This document shows, in pieces, positions 20,023 to 29,969 of a stretch of 33,551 bases of DNA (the stretch's first letter is position 1; each line of letters begins with the position of its first letter). The stretch covers positions 20,841 to 54,391 of the forward strand of contig UZAN01041596.1 in assembly GCA_900618425.1 (NCBI GenBank). The letters are read 5' to 3'. A program made the translations under genes and the position numbers. Source of the DNA: Echinostoma caproni. Taxonomy: Eukaryota > Platyhelminthes > Trematoda > Plagiorchiida > Echinostomatidae. A model generated the notes under the pieces. It did no database searches, had not been told where the DNA came from, and saw only the letters and a program-made list of their open reading frames with translations.

Positions 20023-20867
20023 GTGAGGACCCTGCCTCGGACTGGTTTATTCTCTTATTCTATCAACTCCCTACTTTCTCAAAAATCCTCGTCGAAACCA
20101 GACAACGATACCGATGCGTATTTCTTTAATTCCCTCATTTTTGGCCACAACAAGAACCAACATCGAATGCAACGTGATTTTAAACGGCCGTCAGAGAACT
20201 ATAACAGCTCGTTACTTGAAGTCGTAGTCTTATTGCGTTTTACGACCTCAAAACTCAAGCGTTCCTTCCTAGAATATAAAAAGTTCCATATTGGTGGCGA
20301 ATGAGATACAACAACCCCCCATTACCCATTATATCTGTTCTAAGGGCTTGTCTGCCTCATTGTGACAAATCATGTAATTGAACACGGTTAGTTTACTGTG
20401 GAAAACCGTTAAAAAGTTACGCAACCTTGATTAAACATCTCAGCAAAAAATTCTGAATGTAGTGATGATAGTTGAATGTTGTAAGTGGAGCAATGCCGAA
20501 ATGACACTTGTCTGTCTGACCAATCCCGATTTGACTTGCATTCGATTCTGAAAATTCATCCTTTCATTTTAGGTCCTAGTTAATCATAGTCTCGATTTAA
20601 TACCTGGTTATGTGATACAGTTCTAACGGACATGGTTAGCTAGCCACCGTTAATCTCATGTTCCTCATATCATATCACTAGCGTCATCACATCAGTCGTC
20701 CGCACTTCGGGTTCAAGAGCTTCGGAAAAAATGCTTAATTATACCTGCTGTGTTTTCAGAATGCAGTAAACACCTACTGAGTGTTTTTATCCGCTCTTGT
20801 TCGAATCCCAATTCAGTAAGATCGTGTTTATCTATTTTATGTTTGGTCTGTTGATTTGTTCATTTAT
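20023..20867 (+). other. intron 4, first part; nothing recognised
   Basis: Starts with donor GTGAGG. No repeat match or coding motif seen before the (GGT) run at 20868. Confidence 0.5.
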
Positions 20868-21012
20868 GGGTGGTGGTGGTGGNGTGATAGGCTGCTCTGC
20901 TGTCGTCCAGTTCAATACCGCGCCCAACCTATGGGGGCCTTATGTGGTTCGCCACTCCAAGTCTCGGGGCTTAAGTTACCGGTCTCCTCCACTGAACAGC
21001 AGGTCCTCGTGA
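20868..21012 (+). repeat. dispersed repeat family S, copy 1
   Basis: A short (GGT) run with an N at 20883 leads into GCTGTCGTCCAGTTCAATAC, then CCTTATGTGGTTCGCCACTC, CAAGTCTCGGGGC and TTACCGGT. The same ordered blocks occur at 26380-26470 (+) and, inverted, at 29374-29470. The copy is followed by GACTAT-type short tandem units (21010-21035). No open frame; it could be a SINE or an untranslated region of a LINE. Confidence 0.6.
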
Positions 21013-21161
21013 CTATGTGACTATGACTATGATGTCTGCTGTTCATCATATTTAGGTGTGTAATAAAAAAGAGCTACTTATTTGTTTACCGTTGTCATAA
21101 ACCAACGTTGCACTTTGACGCACAAGCTGATCAGTCCAGTTTGTTATCTTTCCTATTCCAG

Positions 21162-21271
21162 TTAGCGAAACAACGCCTAACAAGTCGCACGTTTGGTGGG
21201 TTCTGTGAGGGCAGAATTACATTTGCGCCGACTTTCAAATTCGACATGAATTCCAATGTATACGATACGAG
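21162..21271 (+). CDS. OCRL: OCRL-like exon 5: substrate-binding F-P-T-F/Y-K strand
   Basis: The acceptor TTTCCTATTCCAG ends at 21161. The exon reads LAKQRLTSRTFGGFCEGRI, then TFAPTFKFDMNSNVYDT, equivalent to OCRL's FxPTYKYDxxSDDWDT segment next to the active site. The donor is GTGAGT (GT at 21272), and the split codon ag|t gives Ser. The phase-2 join to exon 6 yields YDTSEKNRIPSYCDRILW, closely matching the vertebrate sequence across the splice. At 110 nt it is the shortest exon here. Confidence 0.94.
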
Positions 21272-22200
21272 GTGAGTTTTTAGCAATTGTCCAAATTTCG
21301 GTGGAAAACCAAACCCATCTTTTTCGTATAGACTCGAACAAATTTAGAGGATGTAATACCAAAACAGTCTCTCAAAATTCACCAGTTGGTTGTATTTAGA
21401 AAAATTAATTTAGCATAGCCTTATCTGAATAATACGATCTACAGGCTCTCATGTCGCTTACCTCATCTAAAGCCAAGTGATCGTTTTCACGGCTTTCGTA
21501 CCACATGGTGTCCTGTGGTGTTAACGTTACTAACTTTAACCGATCGATATGACCCAGCGTTGATCAGCCTCAGCACCACCGCTGATTCACCTGGCCACAT
21601 TGCTAAAACGTGCTACGCGAAGTAAAAGTACATTTCTTTGACTATTCATTTGGGGGCTCTTTGGTCCCTGGTCGTAGTTATTGTGTTGAACTTTGGTGAC
21701 GGAGCTGTTCCCTTTCGTCAGTGCCCTATCAACCATCAACATGAATGCCTTCGCTGTGGCTGGCTCCAGCAACAAACTACTCGGAAAGTTCAATTCATGT
21801 GCTTTGTACTGATTTTTCAAGGCTCCATTCTCTCTCCCGTGTGAATTCTTTCCACGTCTGTGTCGGATACATACACAAAACGACTTTGCAAGGACATCTT
21901 CGACGGTCAAAAAATTGCCTTAAGCAACTCAGGTTGCGACATGTATTTCGATCAATGACAAAAAACAAGTATTAGTTGACTAAATCGCACATTGACATTG
22001 TAGATAGATGAGAACGAATGAAAATGGCTTAGTCCAATATGTATTAGTACTATATTTCACACTTGTCTGAGGCCAGACTGTGTGCCAAACAAATCATGGT
22101 ACAATAATCTTTATAAAAAAATAAACGGTCCATGATTGGCTTGTGGGCTGAATACAGCCAGGTTAACCAGGCCAAGGCAGGTGAATTTTCTTAATGAATC
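21272..22200 (+). other. intron 5, first part; nothing recognised
   Basis: Begins with donor GTGAGT. Overlapping open frames on both strands at 21587-21975 (up to 107 residues on the minus strand) contain no motif I recognise. Confidence 0.45.
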
Positions 22201-22212
22201 CACAACTGGAGC

Positions 22213-22228
22213 CTTCGGCTAGCCGAAG
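22213..22228. repeat. perfect 16-bp palindrome
   Basis: CTTCGGCTAGCCGAAG equals its own reverse complement. It sits at the presumed start of the repeat copy ending at 22678. Confidence 0.9.
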
Positions 22229-22678
22229 CCAGACCCGCAAGGCAGCGGGGCGGTGTGTGAAAACCGCAATCCACTGAGAGCCGGTGTCCAGTTCATCGGA
22301 TCATACACCCGTCGGACGGGGTCAAACGTCCAAGGAGCCCAATACACCTCAATGCCCAACTGAGCCGGTGACCACTACCACAACTGAAAAGGTGTGGGTG
22401 TGGTTCGTACGCCTCCTCGTGGTTCGTTTGGAATAAGGGTTTTTGGCCAACTCCCCTAGATGAACTGCCCGTGGTCCACCAACCCGGATATCGGCTTTTC
22501 GTCCCCTCACTTTGGTGGGAAAACACCTCTGCCACGAGAAGGCAAGAGTAGGGCTTTTTCAGCAGATTCTATTTGAGACACTTTGTCGTGTGGGAGCATT
22601 TCGCGAGACGCAAGAGCAGGGTGACCAGCCGCAACCCTAGACACCCACCCGCGACCATACTGGGGCTTTTGGAGACAG
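22229..22678 (+). repeat. young dispersed repeat, copy 2 (fuller length)
   Basis: The last 197 nt match 17093-17289 without a mismatch. The upstream part (GC-rich, with GCAGCGGGGCGGTGTGTG and CACCCGTCGGACGGGGTC) is presumably the same element, hidden by the gap in copy 1; its exact left end is not known. Immediately after it, AGTCCGAT (22677-22684) can pair with ATCGGACT (22691-22698). No protein motif found in any frame. Confidence 0.75.
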
Positions 22679-22698
22679 TCCGATTTGTATATCGGACT

Positions 22699-23159
22699 AA
22701 CTGCTACTTTGAACGTTTTTACAATCTCCTTGGGTGTCCAGCCAAAGTATGCAAAGTAGATCACGTTTGCACAATTTTATCAACAATCCGTTTCTTATTC
22801 TCTATTTATTTATAATCCTTCCGTGTACTTTGAGGTTACTGTTGTAAGAATCAATTCGTTGTCAATGGGGCCAAATGAAAGCGATTACCCACACCACAGT
22901 TACTCTAACCGCCAATATGCACAATCAATCTTGAGGAGGGCATAGATTTTACGATGGTAATAATCACTTATTGTATGCATCTTTTAGTTAGTCAGTCAGT
23001 TGTAGCTTTATGCATCCAAATGGGTGAATTTGCAGCATTTACTCCATTTGCGGATTCAAATTTACAAAGTCGTACATAATGAAACTGCAAGCAGCAGATT
23101 GTTTGTCAATGAAGCAAGTAGTTACGCAATTCTGTGGAAATTTTCTACTTGTCAATAAG
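22699..23159 (+). other. intron 5, middle; nothing recognised
   Basis: AT-rich, no coding motif, no matching repeat seen. Confidence 0.45.
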
Positions 23160-23885
23160 TAGACGTGCTAGATATGGCAAAACAGAGTTACGCTAAGACG
23201 CTGTACGTGCAAATCTTGAGCGTGTGGATGATGTAGATACAGCCTTTGTAATGGGTGGTGAGTGTCTGAGAGTGTTTTGGCGGTGAAATTTTCACATGCT
23301 TGTAAGTGTCCGTCTATGATAGAATCAGCGAATTTATCCCTGACAATGTCACAACATTTAGAGATATCTTTTAGAGATCTCACCAGTAAATAAAAGTCCA
23401 TTCAACATGCATGGAAATCACCAGGGAGCAATACAACCAGTGGGGTAGCACGCATGCGTTCACAAACCTAACAAACAGCTTATGTGGAACAGAAAGTATT
23501 CTCAATCGAATCAAGAAATATAAAATCTTTCTAACCTAATAATGCAGTGACCATGACATATTGTGTGATAAAGTAATGCCAAGGTATTTTACTATTGTTG
23601 AATTCAGTAGGTGTTGTTGATTGGCAGAGAGGTTGGGTAACCTATCTGTGGGGGCTGAATATGGTACATCGGCCAAGAGGATAAACATCCTGACATTTAG
23701 AATCATTCGATGAGAGAGAACGGGACCAGGACCAAGTAACAACGTCCTTTAGCTTGCTCTGAGTTTCTGAAGCCTCTTCAGGGTTGGATGCTTTGCCACT
23801 TAAAAATCGTCATCTGCGTATTTACAGTCAATGAACGCAGGAGTAATGGGAAATTGTTTGATAAACGTCCAAAAGAAAAACAGGG
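23160..23885 (-). mobile_element. CR1/Jockey-type LINE, reverse transcriptase C-terminal part
   Basis: On the minus strand, FSLFFFWTFIKQFP and FIDCKYADDDF correspond to the LGPLLFLLYINDLP...YADD region of CR1-type reverse transcriptases. WSRSLSSNDSKCQ and a decayed YLGI motif (ITLSHNMSW) follow. The C-terminal tail is RSLKDISKCCDIVRDKFADS, then THHPLQRLYLHHPHAQDLHV. Stops and shifts throughout. This is the 3' part of the element whose endonuclease lies at 24650-24991; the two are separated by an RTE fragment. Confidence 0.65.
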
Positions 23886-24650
23886 AAAATATTGCAAACG
23901 TAGAGCGAATCTCGCTCTTAGCAGAGCATGTTCCGTGTCCACGGATATTGGCCAGTAGGAGCGGCAAACTTCCATGGGTCCTCTCCAGCAGTGGCTGATG
24001 GCAATATGGTCGATTTGAGTCCAGCACTGTGAAGAAGTTCTCGGTCTCCATGTAAGGCAGCGCCGTTTTATGTGCGAGAATTTCGTGCTTGACAGAAACG
24101 GTCCGTGGTCAGCACAAAGTTGGAGTGGGCGTTCCGTTGGCAGTCCTGTTGGCTGGGATTGCATGCGAACCGCCAAGTAACCTCTCTGATTCGTCCAGTG
24201 ATCCCACTTGAGCATTGAAGTTTCCTGCGACTGCCACAATGTTCGTTGACCGAGCACTTTGGAGCAGTTGAGAGAGATCCTTGTAGACTACATCTTTCAT
24301 TTCTGGTGAACCGCAATCTGTCGGTGCATACACGGATACGACGAATAAGCACCGACGCTTCGTTCTGTAGCTGTTGACCCGTAGTGAACCATCCAGATGT
24401 ACGGTGCAAAGTCGGCTGTTAACCAGGATGCAATCGAGAAGTGAAAGCTTGACCTTGACACTTAGCGCAATTCCAACACTAGCAACACCGCAAGCTTCGG
24501 ATGCTGAATCGCCTGACACACGGAGAGTGAAGCGTCAGTATGAGGCTGGATCTGGCGAACAGAGGGAGATGACTGAAGTAGGGTCTTGTATACGTGTTTC
24601 GGAGACACAGCATATGTCTAAATGGAAGATTTCAAGGGTTCTTGTCGGAA
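23885..24650 (-). mobile_element. RTE-clade LINE, endonuclease fragment, nested in a CR1-like element
   Basis: The minus strand encodes ICCVSETRIQDPTSVISL, then KLSLLDCILVNSRL, LFVVSVYAPTD, and NIVAVAGNFNAQVGSLDESE. Downstream, LTWRPRTSSQCWTQIDHIAI and LLRARFALRLQ follow. This is nearly the whole apurinic endonuclease domain, with the AGxFNAQVG and WTQIDHIAIS signatures. It stops abruptly where CR1-type reverse transcriptase starts, so it lacks its own RT. Few stops; three frames. Confidence 0.8.
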
Positions 24651-24991
24651 AACACTGAAAAATCTGTGGTGGTAATCATTGATCTTCGCCTTTCTGGGTT
24701 CTCTGATGAACAATTTCTTTGACTCACTATCTTGGAAGGCCTTCTTAAAAGCGTGTACCGGTTAGTTTTGCTATGTACAGTGGGAGATACTTTTAAGATA
24801 TAATGATCAGAACTGCTCAGAGGAGCACTTTTCTGGACTTCGAAAATCTGCGGTTTGTTTGTAAAAACGAAATCAAGTTGTGAATTGAGACTTGTAGGAA
24901 TACGTATCAAATTTTGTAGACCCTGTGTGGTGAATAAAGTTACACCATGTCTGTTGAAATTACCCACAAATATATATATATAAAGAGTCAA
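24651..24991 (-). mobile_element. CR1/Jockey-type LINE, endonuclease part
   Basis: The minus-strand open frame reads IFVGNFNRHG, GLQNLIRIPTSLNSQLDFVF and SAPLSSSDHYILKV. These are the GDFN, PTRxxxxLDLVFT and SDH signatures of the endonuclease domain. It is one unbroken frame of about 119 codons. A short (AT) run at 24969-24983 lies at its 5' side. The element's RT end is at 23160-23885. Confidence 0.72.
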
Positions 24992-25019
24992 GAGGTAGAA
25001 AAATGTCAGAAAAGCTTTT

Positions 25020-25085
25020 TTCCGCGGAGCTTAGCAATTTGTTTGCAAACGTTTCATCACCAACCGAGGTGACGAAACTGCTGTC
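25020..25085 (-). ncRNA. hairpin / hammerhead-like motif, copy 2
   Basis: On the minus strand, GTCACC, loop TCGGTT and GGTGAT form a 6-bp stem with one G-U pair (25056-25073), then GAAACGTTTGCAAACAA. Copy 1 at 7357 has GTGGCC/GGCTAC with a TAGCTT loop and GAAACGTTAGCGAACAA. Stem bases differ in a pair-preserving way while the flank is conserved. The CTGATGA box of copy 1 is not preserved here. It lies just upstream, on the same strand, of the CR1-like endonuclease. Confidence 0.4.
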
Positions 25086-25267
25086 AAGAGTATATGTTGT
25101 TTTTCATTCGATAACTTGCATAGATGGAAAACTGATTTGCAGCACTATTTGCTATAGTCTGACCGTTCTAGGGGTATGAATTACTCGGCTTTTGTGGTAT
25201 CTTAACTGGCTCTAACAATCCCAACCAACACGGATGGTTTAGTCATCAGGAGAAATGAACGACAAGG

Positions 25268-25425
25268 TACGATGCTGATTCGTTCAATAGAATGAAATTT
25301 TCGTGGTTAAAAGCGGATTATCAATAACAGAAGACGTAGTACTGAGTAAAGATTAGACTCACAAAGAATTGAACATTACAGTGGGCAGTTTCTCCACATG
25401 CTCGCAACTAATAAGCACACTGCTT
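25268..25425 (+). repeat. dispersed unclassified repeat, copy 3 of 3
   Basis: Diverged copy of the family at 3228 and 3862: TTAAAAGCGGATTATCAATA, AGACTCACAAAGAATTG, ACATTACAGTGGGCAG and CTCGCAACTAATAAGCACAC occur in the same order as in copy 1. Confidence 0.4.
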
Positions 25426-25710
25426 GAACAAGGAATGACCATTGTGGGCAAAATAAGAGCCAATTGAAGCGACCTCCCGGCAGTAGTACAAGGCGATTCA
25501 ACACAACCGAACAACAGTAGGTTCTATTGGAGTTTTTCAGAAAGACATCCTGGATGTTTTTCAGTGAAACAACGCAATATACTTGGTGTACGTTTTACTC
25601 TTCTTGCATTCTACAGATAACTGTCGCAACGAAAGTTGCAATGATAAATGATTTGTCAGCGAGTTTTTCTCTTTGTACGCTATTTGTCTGTCAATCTTTT
25701 CGCTGCATAG

Positions 25711-25846
25711 TGAGAAAAACCGAATTCCATCCTACTGTGATCGAATCCTCTGGTCCGGAAAACACTGTGAACCTTTGATCTATCGTTCGCATCATGATTT
25801 CGTGATGAGCGATCACAAACCGGTGTCCGGATATTTTAAAATTGGT
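25711..25846 (+). CDS. OCRL: OCRL-like exon 6: CDRILW and SDHKPV catalytic motifs
   Basis: The acceptor (TTTTCGCTGCATAG) ends at 25710. The exon encodes EKNRIPSYCDRILWSGKH followed by YRSHHDFVMSDHKPVSGYF. CDR and SDHKPV contain the Asp and the Asp-His pair that complete the active site of the Mg2+-dependent 5-phosphatase fold. It ends KIG at phase 0 before GTAAGT (GT at 25847). With this exon every catalytic signature of the family is present, so the enzyme is predicted to be active. Confidence 0.95.
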
Positions 25847-26379
25847 GTAAGTTGGGTTATATTTTCGCAACTGCATCTCTCAGACCCATACCGCCTAACT
25901 CGATCTCATCTCGGTGTGTTTTTACTGCCTTGCCGAAGCAGATGAGAGACCGATGGCAACTTAGTCCCGCTGGTTATACGCATGGTATTAGTAGGGCACG
26001 GCTGCGCGCAGCAGTTTTTTCGGTATTTCGTGTGAATTGAAGTTCTAAAATTTTTCTGTGGCGATAAAACGACAGAAAGAACTTTGAGACATGTGGCAGC
26101 CAAAGTACAAGGAAGTAATGACAGTTGATCACAACAACAGTAGGGAACAAAGTCGCCCTGACAGACAGATAAATGAAGTTGTAACGAGGACGAGACGGCA
26201 CCTTGACGTGATGTGATGGCTTGCTTGCCTTCATGACCCTGCGAGCTAAACAGGATGGCTCCTTACAGCGGCAGATCCAATCAGGCCCGGAACGTAAATG
26301 GGTGTGGGCCAGGCGAAGCTCAGTCTCAAAAAATACCTCCTTTAGCACACCGTTTCCCAAAAAACGTATAGGTGGTAGG
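25847..26379 (+). other. intron 6, first part; nothing firm
   Basis: Begins with donor GTAAGT. Contains a 12-bp palindrome GCTGCGCGCAGC (26001-26012). No coding motif. The stretch just before 26380 may be the untranslated leader of the LINE that follows. Confidence 0.4.
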
Positions 26380-26470
26380 CGGATCTGCCGTCGCCCGGCT
26401 CACTACCCCGCCTGATCTACTGAAGTCTTATGTAGTCCGTCAATCCAAGTTTCAGGATCATGGTTGCTGG
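26380..26470 (+). repeat. dispersed repeat family S, copy 2
   Basis: GGATCTGCCGTCGCCCGGCT, TCTTATGTAGTCCGTCAATC and CAAGTTTCAGGATC match, in order, the blocks at 20891-20985. It is the most diverged of the three copies and directly precedes the coding part of the + strand CR1/Jockey-type element. Confidence 0.5.
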
Positions 26471-29250
26471 TTTTCCTCAAAACATAAGCATGAATATCCA
26501 AAATCACAAACGCTCACCTACTCTCGCTCGCTCTACGCACTTAGACTGTAAGCACGCACTCATCACCCTCACCAACATTCGCGGACTGAACAGTAATATT
26601 GATTCTGTACACTATTCTCTCCATTCTTATCCCCAGCTCGCCCTTTTTTGACCGAAACAAAAATCTCCCCTTCGTCAGACACCACCCACCTTCAATTCCC
26701 CAACTACACTCTCCATTCCTCCTTTCTACCCAAAGCTGGTGTCTGTGCCTTTATTCACCAATCAGNGCCTCTCCAGGGGCGGGTGTGGATAGAGGAAGGA
26801 AGCCAGGAGGTGCCCTCCTTTCTACTCAAAGCTGGTGTCTGTGCCTTTATTCACCAATCAGTCGCACCTTCATGATCCCAAATCTTGACTTGTCCAATCG
26901 TGAATTTCAGCTGATGTGGCTGAAACTCCGACTTCCTTCCTTTAATCATTACTTTTGTGTTCTTTATCGTTCCCCCAATAGCGGCGACTCTTCCATCTTT
27001 GATTTTCGAACATTGAACATTTGTTTGCAACCGACCCCAACTGCCATGGTGCCATCTTGAGAGATTTTAACGTTCACAATCAGGACTGGTTGACACATTC
27101 ATCTGCTACTTCTCCTTTGGGGCGCGAAGTCGAACACTTCGCTTTGGTCAACAACCTGAGCCAACTAGTTGACCTCCCCACACGTGTCCTTGATCGTGCT
27201 CACACCCTCGATCTAATTCGGTCCTTTCTTTCTTCTCAGTTATTGATACCCTCCCTCCTCTTGGCTCATCAGATCACTGTATTGTTTCCTGCTCTATTAG
27301 GCTTTCAAACTCCGAACCACCACCCATCTCGAGACACATTCTGGTGCTACAACTCAGCCAACTGGGACGGTTTCCGCGATTTCCTAGCTGCTTATCCCTG
27401 GAACGATTGCTGTTTCTCTCCGGATGTTTCCAAATCCGTTACCAACTTCACTCACGTCGTTGTTCAAGGTATCCATCTTTTTATTCCGCACTTTTCCAAA
27501 GCCGGCAAACCCAAATCCCCTGAGTGATTTAACCATGCATGTGACCGTGCTGTACGCCTTAAACGTTCAGCCTTCCGCCGCTTGCCCACCCTTCTCTCTC
27601 ACCATCGCTTCGTGCAAGCTAGGAACAGGCGCTCGACGACCATTCAGAGAACCAAAGAACGCTTCGTTCGCCGTTAAGCCGAAAACTTGGTCTCGTCCGC
27701 CACCGGCAGCCGAGAATTTTGGTCCCTTGCCAAAGCAGTTTCCCGTAATTTCTGCCCTTCCAACTTCCCCCTATCTGCAATACCTCAGATGATCTTGAAT
27801 GTCAACCACACGAGAAAGCTGAGGTTTTTGCTTACCAGTTTTCCACCTTACCTCATTTTTCTACATCCTCACCTTCTTCCTTCATCACTGGCAACCATTT
27901 TGTACCTCATATGAGCACTGGGAAATGCTGTCAAACATTGCGCTCTCGAAACGCAAACAAACCACCCGTCCGGACGGTATTCCGCCCATCGTCCTCAAAA
28001 TGTGTGCCCCCGAGCTGGCTCCCGTTTTACGTCGTCTTTTCTGTCTTTCCCTCCAACTTTCTTTTATTCCAACCCCCTGGAAGCACGCCGTGAGTTTTCC
28101 CATTCCCAAACGCGGCGATCTTTCCAACCCCAACAATACGGACCCGTTTCCCTCTGTTCTTTTGAAAGTATTTGAAACTATCATTTCTGACCAGCTACGC
28201 ACGTTCCTTGAACGCGAAGGACTGCTGAGTAACCGCCAGTATGGCTTTCGATCGCGTCGTTCCACCGGTGACTTTTTGGCTCTTGTCTCACAATCCTGGT
28301 CAGCTCCACTCGATACCCACGGAGAAAATCTTGGTCTCGCTTGACATCTCAAAGGCCTTCGACCTAGTTTGGCACGATGTTCTACCCGATATACCCAAAC
28401 CAACGTCGATTGTGACCGTAATGCCGTAATGTCACTGGACTCCAATCTTGAACATATCTTCTGGGGCAATGCAAATCACGTTTCATTCAACGGTTCTAAA
28501 ACTTCTTCCATTTTTGCACGTAGTTCATTCTCCCCACATTTGTCGTCTGACTCCACTCAACTGAGTTCCACGCTCTGTCTTCCTTCTTGGACTGCCTATA
28601 ACTTATTTATGATGGTCTCCTTTTATAGCTCGGCTTGCTTCTCGTGCTGCGCGTAAGGTTGTGTTTCTATTTCGCGCCAGACGTTTTTCACCCCAGCTCA
28701 TCTTCCATTGTTCAAAGCTCACACCGCCCTGCTCTTGAATACCGTAGTCACGTGTTGGGTGGAGCTTCGTCCTCTTCCCTTTCACTTATTGATCGTTTTC
28801 AAGGAAAGGCCATCCGAGTAATCGATAATCCTTCCCTAACATCCAGTCTGCAGTCGCTAGTCTATCTTCGGGCAATTGCCTCATTATCCCTGCCTTACCG
28901 TTACTACTTTGTTTTCTGTTCTTCGGAACTTGTCTCGGCAGTTCCTCATCCTGCAACTTTTACCTGCTCATCTCGTACACGGATATTTAATCATCCTTAT
29001 CAGGTTTCTGTTCCCAGTTGTCGTACCTCTCTACTCCAATCTTTTTCCCCCGAACTGCCAACCTGTGGAACACCCTCCCCTTTGTTGGTTTTCCCCCAAC
29101 TTATAATCTTACACTTTTTAAAAGCACAGTCAATAAACTGGATCTTACGTGCATTTTTCCCCTACTCGCCCCTTTACAGTACGATATTTGCCCATGGGGA
29201 CTTTCTCGTTTACTGTAATTCACCTTGTGAAATAAAAAATAAGGGAGGTG
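26471..29250 (+). mobile_element. CR1/Jockey-type LINE, long but frameshifted copy
   Basis: The endonuclease runs from LITLTNIRGLNSNIDSVHYS through LPKAGVCAFIHQS, LMWLKLRLPSFNHYFCVLYR, RDFNVHNQDW and LVDLPTRVLDRAHTLDL; GSSDHCIV lies in a second frame at about 27258-27287. The reverse transcriptase starts near 27950: TTRPDGIPPIVLKMCAPEL, then LLSNRQYGFRSRRSTGDF and SLDISKAFDLVWHDVL (28340-28386). The sequence then jumps to NVDCDRNAVMSL and HVSFNGSKTSS, so the catalytic YADD block is deleted. The tail is ALEYRSHVLGGASSSSLSLI, RFQGKAIRVIDNPSLTSSLQ and FPPTYNLTLFKSTVNKLDLT. It ends with GTGAAATAAAAAATAA near 29250. Many shifts but few stops suggest a fairly recent insertion. It lies in OCRL intron 6 in sense orientation. 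Confidence 0.82.
26718..26861 (+). repeat. 48-bp direct duplication inside the LINE
   Basis: 26718-26765 and 26814-26861 agree at 47 of 48 bases (CAAAGCTGGTGTCTGTGCCT within). They flank a 48-bp GC-rich insert with an N at 26766. The offset of 96 nt keeps the reading frame, so the endonuclease motif AGVCAFIHQS occurs twice. Confidence 0.9.
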
Positions 29251-29969
29251 GAGTGAAGAAATTGATGAACAGAATCAATATCATGGTCCAAGCCGCAAAA
29301 TTTAATGAGTGCGATTTGCGAATGAGTGTGCCTGAGAAGTGATCCTGTTATTTGTAGTATTCATAGTAAGACGATAGGCAACCGGCAATCTAGCCCCGGG
29401 ACTTGGAGTGGCGAACCACATAAGGTCCCGATGGCTAGGCGGTGGTTCTGAACCTGACGACGGCAGACCCGTCTACCGTACAGCTTGACCTGCTGTCTCT
29501 CCGTGAGCAGAAATGCATGTAACGAGTGAGTTATTCTTAGATGACTCTCGGGATAGGTCAGCTGAAAACCTGGCTAGACACGGTACGTAAGGACAGAAAA
29601 GTTCGTTCTCTGCTCCATCTACGGTAATTGCCAACGGAAGTCAAGCTGGATCTCAACCTGCATTGATCTTGCCGCGGACCGTTGAACATAGGCAACGGTT
29701 ATTCCAGAAATTCATGAAGCCGGCTTATAAAAACCCGTAATTCCTGAGCCTGGTCCGTGGAAATTATATCAAATGCAGCATTGTCCGTAAACTGATGATA
29801 GATATGGAGTGTACTGTTGTGAACAGCGTTTATTACCCTCCGTAGTATTATGTATCCATTTCTTACAGCAGACGAGAACTAATAACATAGAAGTAGGAGA
29901 TAAACTCAGAAATACGTACCTCCCATAGCCATCGATATAGAAGTGTGATACTGGAAACTCGTATTTCCA
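29251..29969 (-). repeat. spacer with dispersed repeat family S, copy 3 (29374-29470, inverted)
   Basis: The minus strand of 29374-29470 reads GGTCTGCCGTCGTCAGGTTC, CCTTATGTGGTTCGCCACTC, CAAGTCCCGGGGC and TTGCCGGT, very close to copy 1 at 20891-20985. The rest of the interval (29251-29373 and 29471-29969) shows nothing I recognise; open frames on the minus strand near 29769-30113 are shadows. Confidence 0.6.

Noticed and set aside
21587..21910. 107-residue minus-strand open frame in intron 5
   Set aside because: No family motif, no splice context and an overlapping + strand frame of similar size; treated as chance.
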